Assembly: GCA_029961685.1 (NCBI GenBank)
Contig: JARWKL010000010.1
Location: 27,192,067 to 27,256,066 of the forward strand
Source: Aristolochia californica
Taxonomy: Eukaryota > Streptophyta > Magnoliopsida > Piperales > Aristolochiaceae
DNA length: 64,000 nt
Direction of reading: 5' to 3'
Under the pieces are notes generated by a model, which was not told the DNA's origin, searched no databases, and saw nothing but the letters and a program-made list of their open reading frames with translations. Positions 21,660 through 33,250 of the stretch are shown one piece after another (the first letter of the stretch is position 1; every line of letters begins with the position of its first letter). Made by a program: the position numbers and the translations under genes.

Positions 21660-23932
21660 GAAAACGAAAAAGTGGAAAATAGTTGTCTGCTGAATGTTAC
21701 CAAAATGCCCTCGATGCAGTGGGGCAATTTTATTTTATTTTTTTCACTATTTAAAAAAATTGAGGCCTTTCCAAGGGTGGTGGGACACCCATCACATGAC
21801 GCATGACGTTAGCATGATCTCCTCATTTTCATGTGTAAAATTTAAAAGGGCAAAATAGAGAACAAAACAAGTATCTAAGAAAACCTTGGTGGAGGCACAA
21901 ATCAAGGTGTTTATTCTTTAGAAGACGTAGAAATGTTTAAGAGAACGTAAATGGATGACCCTAATAATTACTACTTGACCTAAGAATGTGCGTAACTTAA
22001 TTCACCGTTTCTTCTCGATAATTGATTACGTTAAGCAATCCCTAACTGGGATTAGTTTCCAAAGCAAAGTACCGGCTTGTCGTAGAGGGAAATTTTTTTA
22101 GGTCATTAAGATATTCGTTTGGGACAATAGCCGTAAATCTCGCAAAGAGACGACGGAAAAGCCGATCGAATTCCAAAAACCGCTTTGCTTCCATCGCAAG
22201 TTGTGCCGTTACCGCCGGCGTGATTAGGCGACTTTTTCTACTTCGTGTCTTCTCTCTCCCCCCCCTTAGTCTTAAATTCACAAAACAGGAAGCCATGGAG
22301 GAGGAGGGACCCCGTCCCTGCCCGGAGTGTTTTCTCTTTTTCCTTTTCACGCGAAGAAAACATCAACGAAACGAAACAAATTTTAAAAATGGAGAAAACG
22401 AACGATGGCTCGAGAAAGCGTGAGAAAGGGAATCCAATTCTTGCAAATTTTTACCCGCCAAGTTTTTCACCCGCCGTCGCGAGAGCGTTTCCCTAACAAA
22501 TCTCTCTCTCTTTTTCCGACGTCCGGAAGATGGTGGAACCCACATCGTCCGTATTCATCGGTGCACGCATCGCGCCGTTCCTTTAACCGTACGTGGACCC
22601 CATCTCGAGCCTCACGCAGCCACCAAACTGGCAACGCTTTTTGTCTTTTTTTTTTTTTATTATAATTTTAATAATATTATTTTAATCGATGAGAAGGTCC
22701 CGGAGTCGGACCCCGCCGCTGGGGTGTCACATCGGACGTCTTACCCATGTGGGGGCATCCGCTAGGAGTCAAGCGGGAAGCGGTTTCATCCATGTGAAAT
22801 GAATAATTGATTGGTTGCCTCCTCATCCAAACCACCCCCATGTGCTCTCACTTATGTCTCCCTGCCCCACCCCCTCCCACTTCCCTTCTTCCCTTATTTC
22901 TAAATTACCTAAGACTTAATCACCTCGCTCATCCCATCCGAGCCGTCAAATATATATATATATTTTTTTACCGATCATTGAATCACAGGGCCCGCCTGAA
23001 TAGAGCATGTCTGCATTTGTACGTCTCACTTAAAAGACGTACATTTTACGTAAATTAAATTACCGACCCCACATCGTAACTCCATAAATCGGAGCCCTCC
23101 GCCGTAATCGTTACAGAAACGTCTAATTTGGTTCTCTGTTTCCCGCATTTGACCGCGAAGTATGAAGTCGTCCGTTACTAAAATTATTCGGGAGTCAGTC
23201 AGAGACTTGGGGGCAGAAGATCTGCCATTAATTGTGGTAGTTTCTTCGCTCGTCTCTGATCAGTTAGGACGGTTGGGTTTGTCCGCTCCATCGTATGGTC
23301 CCCAGTATCTTTTTAAGAAATCACCCTCACGGAATCTTCCACCCAAGTTGCTTCATCTGACGGTTGGGATCGGTTTGATGCTTTCGTAGTGTGGGTCCAC
23401 GTAACAAAGTAAGATGCGCCTTAAACTTTCAATCCAAATCCGGTCATTTGTGATCGAAGATTCGGGAGTGTTAAGTGTATACGCGTCATCTTATCCGGGG
23501 GCGTATCTGGTGAGGATCGAGCTCTTGTTTCTTCCTGACCGATCGAGTTCAGTGATGACACGAAGTGGTTGACGGTGGCGGAGTAAAAGCCAAAAATCTG
23601 ATTAAATCAGAGAGGGCGGGGCGGGAATCATGGTTTCATTTAGTGGAGACAATGTGGTGTGTCTAGGTGAGCTAACGGATTGCGGAGATCGCCACCTCAG
23701 GCACTCAACCGTGGTTCAAGTGACAAGTGTGAGTGGGGGCAGCAGACACGTGAATGTATCACCACTCACCTACGAACCGGTTTGCTGAATCTTCATCCAT
23801 CTCATTAAACCAAAAAAAAAAAACCCGCTTCCCCAACCTTTTTCTCCTTTTTCCGTTCATGAGCTTTTGACTTGGCCGACTCTCTTAGGATTCCATACGT
23901 GCCACATGAACTTAGGGTTGGATTAGTGAAAA

Positions 23933-23972
23933 GATTAGATTAGATAAGATTAGATAAGATTAGATTAGATTA
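23933..23972. repeat. GATTA/GATAA pentamer repeat
   Basis: Repeated AGATTAGATTAGATAAG words across about 40 bp. Confidence 0.85.
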
Positions 23973-24692
23973 GTTTTGAGAGGGGTCAGGGTTCTAAGAC
24001 TTTTCCCTTTCTTCTCGTTCTCACTAGAGTAGAAGCAGCAGCAACAAGAGATGAAGTTTCCTTTCCTTTCCTCTCCTTTCAAAGCCGAAAGCGGGATTCT
24101 TTGATTGGTACGTTCAGGAAAATCCAATGCCTGAATATTATCTTCACGTCTTGATTTGAAGCTACATCAGCATCCAAGGTACCTTTGGTACCCGCTTTTT
24201 CACTCTTTCCCTCCCATCGCATCAAATAGCCAGATTAACTCAAATTCATTCAAAAATCTTACGACGTCGTAGAATTCTTCATATACTCCAAAACACAATC
24301 GAATGTTTGGAATCCCATACTTTTTTTTTTTTTTTTTTTTATCTTTCCAAAAGTGGGTCGCGGAGAACAAAATTGATAAGGAAACAGGAAAAAGTAATGG
24401 TAATAAACCTGTAACTTGGCCTCTCATGTGAGCACATGAACATGTTATTTTATTAAACCAGTAAGTGGGATTCGTGGAATATAATCGACTTGTGGAGGGT
24501 AGGTTCCTAAAGTCGTAAGAGCATATCACTTGTTTTTACACTTGACAGAGGGTAGAGCAATGGAGAGTACAGAATTGTTCTTCTCCGTACCCAACTTTGA
24601 AATTTCAATAAATAAGGTTATCTAGAATCTAGACCAAAGGAAGCTTCCCAATTGGCCCACAATGCCTTTCATCTGGACCGACTTCCATCTAC

Positions 24693-24717
24693 CTCTCTCT
24701 CTCTCTCTCTCTCTCTC
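24693..24717. repeat. (CT)n microsatellite
   Basis: About 12 uninterrupted CT units. Confidence 0.95.
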
Positions 24718-25937
24718 ACATGGCCATTGACCGGTCACCAGCCAGTCTTCCAGGCAATTCGTCGAACACCATACGCTCACCACCTTCGTTCTCCCTATCT
24801 TTGTTCAGAAACATTTAATTAAGGCCGTGATCTACGGATTATCTTCCCCCTCCCGGCCGTCGGTTCCATCTACCTCATCCTCCAATTCGCTACACGCCAT
24901 GAATTGGTCTCCGCCACTTAAATTGATTCAACACCTGGATAGCAACCTAGCCTGACCCTAACGAATTCACATGCGGCTGCTGTATGTTCGATCGGCAACT
25001 TTTCTGAACCTCCACAGTGGGAACAAGGACCATGAGCGATCCTCCGTTGAGAGGATTCAGATGAGTTAGGTTCACACGGAGTCTGTTTGTGAAAAACGAA
25101 TGGCAGGAAGGTATGAAAGCAGGTCGTGGTGAGGGGAAGAGAGAGAGGGAGGAGAGATGTCTGGGTATCCGGGGGCAAGAGTACATGGGTGGAGAAAAAA
25201 AACACAGAATCCAAAAGCATGTGGGAGAGGCTTGCAGATGGAACAAGAGGATGTGGCTCAACGTGCGTGACATGTCGTCTGTTTGGGTAATTCGGGGAGG
25301 GGGCCCGGGAGGGGTAGTGCGTACGACGGTAGGTAATGGAACGGCGCGGGGCGTAGGAGGTTAGAGAGGATCTATCTTATATTATTTGCTGCATGCAACT
25401 GCCAATCATTTGGAATTTGACACTAACGCTCGCTAATTCCCTCTATTCTGATACCATAATGCTGTCTCTAGTTGTTCTCTATCATGGTTGCCCTACCATG
25501 GATACGACGCATATTTGCCCATATGTATCTGATTTTGGGTAGGGGTTTTTATAAGTTATTAACTCCCTAACTCTAAAAATAATAGAATTGGGTGTTACAT
25601 GTTATGTTGTTATGTTAAATTCATTTTAAGTTAGATGTTATGTGCGATAAGGTAGGATAAAAGTTTTTTTTTTTTTAGGGGCCATAGTAAAAACATATAT
25701 ATTAGTGCTACTAATTATTTTTTAATCAAAATTTAAAATAAAAATATAAAATTTTCAATATCTTTATCAAAATCTTTTTAAATTTTATATTAAAGGTGTT
25801 TAACATTTTTTCATACCAACAAAGAAAAATGAGTATGAGTTCATAGCTATATTTTCTAAAGGTAAAAAAGGGAGAAATATTTAACACACAAAAAAAAAAA
25901 CAAAATGTCAAAATATTTTTTTTTCCTCTGATTTTTT

Positions 25938-26125
25938 TATAGACATAAAGGATAACGGAGCTGATCAAGATACCAGATAAAGATAAAGTCAACCTGTAAT
26001 TGTATCTAGCTACGACACGTAGTTGAAGAGTTGTACATACTACGTAACTTGTTGTAAGGCTATAAATACTTGTCTCTTCATCAATAAAATATATTGTAAT
26101 TATTAGTTTCTTCTTCTTTTTAATA
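25938..26125 (+). repeat. 5' LTR of Copia-4
   Basis: Matches 28101-28290 over its full length with scattered substitutions. It has CTATAAATA near 26061, a likely TATA box. Confidence 0.75.
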
Positions 26126-26585
26126 TCGGTAATATGGTAATGACAGTCCTCATCTTCTTTCTTTTCAGTGTCCTCTGAATCGTCGAAATGCACAGTCGAC
26201 GACTGTAGCCCCTTGGCCAATATCGGTTCTTCACAGTTCCTCTCTCAACTTCGGTGGCACATCCGAAAGCCGCAATTGCAACGTTGCTACTCGCTAGAAC
26301 CTCTCTGGAAATACCTCTCTTCATCAACGTCATCATCAACATAAATTAGGTAATGTTGAGCCGATTCTTTCTTTCACTCCTCTATTACTTGTCACCAACG
26401 TCAACTAAAGTCTTCGGCAACTACTCCTTTACCACCGAGTCGCCATCATCCCTACCTGCTTCCTCCCTCCCTGTTTTATTGTCGCCATATCCAATAACAA
26501 CATTCACAAGCTCATCCAAAAATTAAACCTCATAGTTCAACTTCTTACATCTATCGACCGTGAACCAACAACCATAACTCAAACT

Positions 26586-28060
26586 CTCACCAATCCCAAG
26601 TGGCATCAGACTATGTCTAGTGAGTATGATGCTCTTCTTCGGAATGAGACATGGGAACTAGTTCCCTCGGATCCCTCGCAAGATTGGGTTAACTGTAAAT
26701 GGATTTTTTGTACTAAATATCTCTCAGATGGCTCTATTGATACGTACAAGACTCGCCTAGTTGCCTACAGGAATCACCAACACCCTGCGATTTATTATCA
26801 TGAAACTTTTACTCTTGTTGTCAAGCCTACCAATATTTGCGTTGTTCTTAGCCTCGAAGTAAGTCGTGGTTGGTCACTTCGGTAACTTAATGTCAATAAT
26901 GTGTTTCTCCAAGGTACCCTATTTGATGATGTTTTTTATGACACAACCTCCTAGCATTATTGGTTGTGATCATCCACATCATGTTTGCAAACTTCACAAG
27001 GCTATGTACAGTCTCAAGCAAGCTCTTCGTGCTTGGTATCATGAGTTGCACTAGTTTATCTTCACCTCTGGCTTTACCAACTCTCATGTAGACTCTTCTC
27101 TATTTATTTCTCATACAGGTACTATTGTGATGTATATTCTGGTCTATGATATTATTATTACAAGATACAACGATAAAGCTATGACAACGTTCATCCACCT
27201 TATTGATTAGAGATTTTTACTCAAGGATCTTGGCTTCTTGACTTACTTTCTTGGTATAGAAGTTGTTTCTCATTCTCAAGGATTACTTCTATCCCAACGC
27301 TGATATATCTCTGATCTATTTGCTCGCACATGCATGATAAATGTAAAGATTGTATCGAGGCCTCTTGCCACATCATCTACACTCACACTTCAGTCTAACA
27401 CGACAATCTTTGATCCATCTGAATATCTGACTGTTGTTGGTAGTATGCAATACTTGCCTCTTACTCATCCTACCATTGATTATGTGGTGAATAAGTTATA
27501 TCAGTTTATGCATTGCCCTACTACTGACCATTGGGATGCTATCAAGCGATTGTTGCACTATCTTTGTGGAACTTTAGATCATGGCATTGTACTACACTAA
27601 CACTCTCCTTTGTCTCTCCATGCATTCTTTGATGTTGACTGGCCAGGAAACAAAGACGATTTCAGTTCCACTAGTGCCTATCTTGTTTACCTAGGTCATA
27701 ATCCTATCTCTTGGAGCTCGAAGAAGCAACAAACTATGGCTCGCTCATCTACTAAGGTGGAATATCGATATGTTGCAACCTCTGCAGCTGAAATCTACTA
27801 GATCTACTCTCTTCTTATTGAATTGGGTATTTTTCTCCGACAACAACCTATGCTTTATTGTGATAATATCAATACTATAAATTTGTGTTCCAACCCAGTA
27901 TTTCACTCTTGCACGAAACATGTTACTTTGGATTACCACTTCATTCGTGAACAAGTTTAGAGTGGTGTTCTTCGGGTTAGTCATGTCTCCTCTGGTGATC
28001 AGTTGGCTGACGCTCTCACCAAACCGGTTCTACGACCATGCTTCTTCTTCCTGATGGACA
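26586..28060 (+). pseudogene. Copia-4 reverse transcriptase and RNase H (broken)
   Basis: The frame opening near 26586 reads WHQTMSSEYDALLRNETWEL, then CKWIFCTKYLSDGSID and YHETFTLVVKPTNI. After a stop at about 26883 it continues in other frames. Recognisable later blocks are FLGIEVVSHSQG-like (near 27250), LTVVGSMQYL, LLHYLCGTLDHGI, and RNase H pieces FDVDWPGNKDDFSSTSAY, ISWSSKKQQTMARSSTKVEY and QLADALTKP-like near 28000. The YVDD core around 27130-27160 is destroyed (VYDIIITR-like). Many stops make it non-functional. Confidence 0.85.
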
Positions 28061-28100
28061 AGATTAGACTCTCCTCTTGGAGCTCTATCTTGAAGGGGCA

Positions 28101-28290
28101 TAATAGAGATAAAGAATAATGGGGCTAGTCAAGATACCGGATAAAGATAAACTCAAATTGTAATTTGTATCTAACTATGACATGTAGCTGAAGAGTTGTA
28201 CATGCTACAAAACTTGTTGTAAAGCGATAAATACTTGTCTCTTCATCAATGAAATATACTATGATTATTAGTTTCTTATTCTTTGTAATA
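28101..28290 (+). repeat. 3' LTR of Copia-4
   Basis: Preceded by a PPT-like TTGAAGGGG at about 28090. Its 190 bases match the left LTR. Confidence 0.75.
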
Positions 28291-29142
28291 TTCTTCTTCT
28301 TTATTATTTCTGGAGCAATGTAAATCAGAAAAAAAAAATTGCATTTCAAAACTGGGTGAGATTAATTTACCAAAGCCAAAGCTACAAATCATAAATCTCA
28401 TTGAAAAAAATCAAAAATATTTGCATCCCTTAAGTCCCCATTACACTTAGTGAAGTAGGACTAATCCCCCTACTCTCACATGCACCCTGTCTCCCACAAT
28501 TTTTAATTTTTAAAACCTTCAATATTCTTTACCATCTTTAAATATTTGAAAAACACTAAAATCTATTTTTAAAAATATTGAGAAATTTTAAAATTCAAAG
28601 TTTGATCAATGAGGACATTCTAGCTTTTGATGATAAGTCTTTTTTCATTAAACATTCATCTAATTTGTAATTCAATATCCTTAATAATTTTAGTTGAAAC
28701 TAATCTTGCCCTTACAATTTATGTAGTGATTTCGAAGATACTGAACAACCAAGTCTTGGTTCTGGGCACAAGTTCCATTTGGGTAGTTCATTACTGGCAT
28801 GTACTGGTATCTTGTTTTATGAGTACCTCTTAGAGAAAAACCTAAATTTATATTTGACTGTAGAGCTGGTGATATCTCCAAAGGTATCTATGACGTATTT
28901 TTATACCTTATTGGAATAATCTTAATATCATTAAGACAACATGTAATCCTTATTTCTAATGCAAGTGAACACCTATTCCATAGAGATTGGTTTTGAAACA
29001 TATTCACTTATATTTAGTGCTATTATCAATTCAATTAGACTTTCATCTTATAAATATTCCTTTAAACTTTCATCTTATAATTCTTAGTCAGATAGGTTGA
29101 GTTGCCATGATAAAGACCAAATAATAAATTTAATCTCATATG
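28291..29142. other. Intergenic, no supported gene
   Basis: AT-rich DNA. Two opposing ORFs near 28627-28881 have no recognised motif. Confidence 0.4.
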
Positions 29143-30613
29143 TTGACCTTAGGTTGACTCCATTATCAATTGTGATGATAACAAAACCTAATAAAACTAA
29201 CAATATATAAACTAAAGTATTTTAGACAGTTTACCTTTAAGAGAAAACACAACTCAACATATAAAAGCTTCAAGCCTACACAAACCCTCAAGCAAAATAA
29301 AAGGACATCTCTTGAAGAAACACCCATGAAGAAAAAAAACAACGAGAAGACTAGGGTTTACGTGTCAATGATATATGTCAACACTCAGTGTACGTGGAGC
29401 TTTAGGATATACATTGCATATAAACATGTTTAAGAACATCATCTATATATTTTAGAACGTGTCTAAGCACTTAGATTAAATCATTAGTATGTTTTAAAAG
29501 TATACTTAGTTGAACTAGCATTGGAATGATCAATCAACCATAGTCGATTGATTGATCATCTAGAACGATACCATATCATGCTATAATGCAAAATTGATAA
29601 TTCCATTTGGATTGATCGATCAATATTGTCTTTGCAAGCAAAATTTACATGGAATGATCGATGAAACAAAATCTTGCCAGTTAGGAACATAAAGTACAAT
29701 CAATCATAAGAAGTTCATTGATCGATCATACTTATATCATACAACAAGAGAGAATTCTGTTTGATCGATCAACTTAACTTTTCTAGACCAATGGTAACTT
29801 GTTGATCAAGTAGTTCATTGATCAATAAGTCACATCCTGATAGAAAAAAGTCATTATGATCGATTGATTGATTAATCACTATAATGATCGATCAATCAAT
29901 GTACTAATTTTTAAAAATGGGTAATAAACGACTATTTGGTTTGGGAGGCCATAAGTACCCTACCAAACCACAGAGGTTAATGAGAATTTACTAGCAAAAC
30001 CTTGAAGACTTTACTCTCAATATTGCATTACTTCTCAAAAGTGCTTTTAACTGAAAGACTGATATCCAATTGCATTGCCAATCCTCTTTCCTCCACCTAT
30101 TCCTTGCATATCATAACATACAAGCTCCTAAACACTCTACATTGTGTTAAAAAGAAGTGAAAGCTTCGATCTCTCAAGGAGAATGTACTCTCCAAGTATT
30201 TGGGTGTAAGTTATACTTTCTTTCATTTTTATTTGAAAAAAGTTCATCTAAGACCTATTCAATCTAGATAGAAAGACCTTGCTAGAGCTAGAATCTAGCC
30301 AATCTCTTGGAGAGATTGAATTTGTAAAAAAACATGTATTGAGCCACATGTGGCTTAAAGAGAGCCAAAATCTCTTTACGTAAATTCCATCTGTTAGAGC
30401 TTTGAAATAGTGTATTTTCCCAAACAAGGGTGTTTGGGCCGTGAATACTATTGGGGGAACATCGATAACAAAAATTATTTTATCTCCTATGGTATGTGAA
30501 TGTCTACTTTACATTGAAATTGTGATATTGCATGATTTTTATTTACACGCCTTACTTAAAGTTTTAATTTGAAATTCTCAATTCAACCCCCTCTTGAGAA
30601 TCTACTTGGGTCA
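29143..30613 (+). repeat. Probable 5' LTR of the SIRE-type copia
   Basis: Starts TGTTGACCTTAGG and ends before a primer site, about 1.47 kb, a normal SIRE LTR length. It holds a cluster of GATC-centred palindromic words at 29525-29900. There is no second LTR to confirm its ends. Confidence 0.5.
29525..29905. repeat. Cluster of GATCGATCAATCA-type motifs
   Basis: Roughly ten occurrences of TTGATCGATCAA, TGATCAATCA or their complements in under 400 bp (for example near 29528, 29543, 29621, 29729, 29761, 29857 and 29884). Spacing is irregular, so this is not a simple tandem repeat. Confidence 0.75.
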
Positions 30614-30618
30614 ATAAT

Positions 30619-30632
30619 TGGTATCAAAGTAG
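30619..30632 (+). other. Primer binding site of the SIRE-type copia
   Basis: TGGTATCAAAGTAGG-like sequence, the initiator-Met tRNA primer form with one change, six bases after the LTR end. Confidence 0.75.
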
Positions 30633-30681
30633 GCCAAACACTAATTGAAATCAAAATCCATTTGATTTTGAAAAATATTAA

Positions 30682-31750
30682 ATGACATCTCAAGATAAAT
30701 TGCTCATTCTCGAAGGACAATCTTCCAACCGTGACCCCTTGTTCAATGGAACAAATTATGGATATTGGAAGGTGAGAATGAAATTCTTCTTTTAATCCAT
30801 GAATTGAGACATATGACATGTAACCAAGAATGACCCTTTTGAGCTATAAGAGCTTGAGAATGACATTCTGTTTACAAAGGAATTCAATGATCAGACTATG
30901 GAAGATAAAGAATAGCTCAAAACAAACTCAAAGGCAATAAACCTCTTATTATGTGCCTTAGGACCCAAATGAGTTCAATCGGGTCTCAACATGCAAGACC
31001 ACCAAGGATATTTGGTAAAAACTAGAGGTCACACATGAGGAACCACTAGAGTAAAAGACTCTAGGATTAGTCTCAATATGATGATTTCAAAATGAAGACG
31101 GGCAAATCAATACCTGAGATGAACTCTAGGTTTGCTCATATAATCAATGAGTTGAATATTCTAGGAGAAGAGATTTCCTTGTATAGGCAAAATGATAAGC
31201 TTCTGAAGGTACTTCCAAAGTCATGAAACATGAGGAAGACTGCCATTCGTGAGAACACAAATTTTAGAACAATGAGCCCAAAAGATCTATTAGGAATCCT
31301 TCTCACATATGAGATGGAACTTCAAGATGTTGAGGAAGAACAACCCAAAAGAAAAACTATTGCTGCCAAAACTAGTGCTAAAAGCATCTGTAGTGAAGAA
31401 AACTTCGATGAGGTGAGTTTTATCACTAGACACCTTCAAAGAATCTATAGGAAAAAAAACTATAGAAATGGATAACATAGAACTCAAAATGATAAATCAT
31501 ACAAAAAATCTGATGTTTGTTTTTAGTGTGGGAAACCAGGGCATAAAAGAAATAAATGCCCAAAGCTTCAAGTAAGAACCCCATCCACAAGCCAGGATCC
31601 GGAGAACAAGAAGAAGAAAGTTTTGATCTCAGCTTGGGAAGAAATGGAAAAAGAGTCTAGCCACTCGAAAGAAGAAGAAAGCAGTGTTGGACTCATGGCA
31701 ATTGAAGATGATGAGTCTACCACTTCCAAAGAGGTAAGTGATTCAAACTA
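30682..31750 (+). pseudogene. SIRE-type copia gag (broken)
   Basis: An ATG at 30682 opens MTSQDKLLILEGQSSNRD, followed by PLFNGTNYGYWKVRMKFFF, the typical DUF4219 N-terminus of copia gag. A TAA follows. Later pieces include PKDLLGILLTYEMEL (31274-31320) and a CCHC zinc knuckle near 31525-31560 with CGKPGHKRNKCPK, whose first Cys pair is split by a stop. The acidic stretch EEEESSVGLMAIEDDEST-like then follows. It would package element RNA, but is not functional. Confidence 0.8.
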
Positions 31751-31798
31751 TGAACCAAACTTGAACTACTATTAGAAAAATCTATTCATAGTCTTAAT

Positions 31799-32137
31799 TG
31801 TTTGGAATTAGATGCCCTAATTCAATACTAATGAGAGCAATAATAATCGCAGAAGAAAAAATAATCAAACACAAAAAAACACAAGATTTATACAAGTTCA
31901 CCTCAAGGTGAGACTACGCCCTGTCTTCTACCACTACAATAACTCACTATATTGATGTAGTTTACAAAAGACATAATTTTTCTCTCCTGCAACACATGAC
32001 TCTCAATAATAACCCTAATAGCGGCGCCCCTAAATATAAAGAAAAAACTAGGGCAACCGAAATATAAGTGTGAAATCCCTCAACTACCCTTAATGAAACA
32101 ACTGTCAATATCGTTAATTAGGCTCCACAACTTAAGA
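31799..32137. repeat. Short solo LTR-like insertion, second copy
   Basis: Homologous to the insertion at 63352-63838: shared landmarks include GCCCTAATTC, ACAAGATTTATACA, TCACCTCAAGGTGAGACTAC and CCCTAATAGCGGCGCCCC. This copy starts TGTTTGGAATTAG and is about 150 bp shorter, chiefly because it lacks the GC-rich segment near the right end. It interrupts the SIRE gag-pol junction. No clear target duplication remains. Confidence 0.75.
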
Positions 32138-32656
32138 ATAACAAATATAAAAAAATACAATGCTCAATTACACGAGATTGCAAAGTTCAAGGAAGAGCTT
32201 AATGTCTTGAATGAGGCTAAAGAAAGCCATATAGAAAACACTTCAAGACAATGTGGATTGTTAGACAAGCTATCATGTGATAGACTTGCATTTGAGAAGA
32301 AGAGCTTAAACTTAGAACAACAAGTCAAAATTCTTTCTCTCAAATCCAAAACCAAGAGGAAAGTTGGGAAGAACAAGAAAAATCAAATCAAAAAGTTCTC
32401 TCCCATTCCTCACATTTGATGCCACTATTGCAATGAAGTGGATCACTATACCCACATTTGCAAAGTTAAGAATGCAAATGGTATCAAACAAACTTGGGTA
32501 CCCAAAACAATTGAAAAGATTGTGGTAACTCAAAAAAATAGTGACAAACAAATTTGGAAGCCCAAATCAACTAGTCCTTTAAATGTTATCCCCAAGGGAC
32601 CCAATCTAAAATGGATCTCTAAGGGTTTGTCTCCTACTGAATTTCTAGAAAAGTAA
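32138..32656 (+). pseudogene. SIRE-type gag-pol junction region (broken)
   Basis: Two consecutive frames: a coiled-coil-like stretch, AKFKEELNVLNEAKESHIEN to SLNLEQQVKILSLKSK, then a stop, then CHYCNEVDHYTHIC, a second zinc knuckle, followed by KQTWVPKTIEKIV and GPNLKWISKG. This order is usual at the start of SIRE pol. The continuation is lost at about 32697. Confidence 0.7.
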
Positions 32657-32730
32657 AAATCTTCGCTGATGTAGGTTTGTTCTCCTATTGAATTTCTAGA
32701 AAAGTAAAAATCTTCATTGACTTGATATAA
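32629..32730. repeat. 51-bp tandem duplication
   Basis: GAATTTCTAGAAAAGTAAAA followed by ATCTTC occurs twice, near 32639 and 32690. The unit of about 51 bp straddles the boundary between SIRE pol and the minus-strand LTR fragment. Confidence 0.75.
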
Positions 32731-33250
32731 TTTGAGTACATGAGCCTCTATTTATAATAGAGGAAACAAATAAAATCCAATTATAATTAAACTACTCTTA
32801 TCGTAATTACACCCAAAGTTAAACACTAAAAGATAAATCCTAAAAAAATTGAACAATTAAACATGAACAGAAAACTAACATAACTAAAACACTTTTAACT
32901 AAGACTCTTCTATGAGACCTCCTCCTGAGAAAATTTTGTAAGACTCTACCATATTAATTCCAGCTCTCTGAGACTTCTTACTGTGGGAGTAATGTAAGGC
33001 TCTTCCATATCTGTTTTTCAACACTCTTCCTCAAGTTGGACTTTATAACTTCAACTTGCAATGAAAATGGTTCATGGTCTTTACTTTTGGTCTTCAATCT
33101 TCATTTGCTAAAAAAATTCTTTATAGATGCAAAACTTCATTTTTTGTTCTCCCCCTTTCTTGAATATTTTGGTCACATAAAAATTACTAGACCTTGTGGA
33201 ACAAAATACCTCTTTCTTGTACTTCTTCTTCTACTTGTCCCCCTCAAACT
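32697..33250 (-). mobile_element. Copia LTR plus 3' internal fragment, minus strand
   Basis: On the minus strand this reads as a PPT-like TTTGAGGGGGAC (near 33240), a 220-bp spacer, a second PPT-like CTTGAGGAAGAG (near 33030) and then an LTR from 33023 leftward starting TGTTGAAAAACAG. The whole layout is homologous to 44205-44747 on the plus strand and the LTR part to the solo LTR at 4986-11241. The left end is blurred by the 51-bp duplication. Confidence 0.75.

Larger units (their letters stand above)
21418..25937. other. Intergenic DNA and expansin promoter region
   Basis: Immediately beyond 21417 lies the expansin 5' UTR and promoter (minus). Microsatellites occur at 21591-21602 (GA), 21633-21659 (AAT), 23933-23972 (GATTA-type), 24693-24717 (CT) and a T run near 24325. 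Several ORFs of 60-110 codons between 22042 and 25364 are low complexity or overlap in many frames, and none shows a family motif. From 25560 to 25937 the DNA is AT-rich and leads into Copia-4. Confidence 0.5.
25938..28290 (+). mobile_element. Copia-4, short internally deleted copia element
   Basis: Two similar LTRs of about 190 bp (25938-26125 and 28101-28290) enclose only about 2 kb. They share CAAGATACC, GAAGAGTTGTACAT, GATAAATACTTGTCTCTTCATCAAT-like segments and TTATTAGTTTCTT. The internal part has a non-coding leader and then RT and RNase H. Gag, protease and integrase are missing, so the copy is a deletion derivative. TG/CA termini and a target duplication are not clear, so ends are approximate. 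Confidence 0.8.

Noticed and set aside
22042..25364. Several 60-109 codon ORFs upstream of the expansin gene
   Set aside because: No family motifs, low-complexity runs, and overlapping frames on both strands; not supportable as genes.
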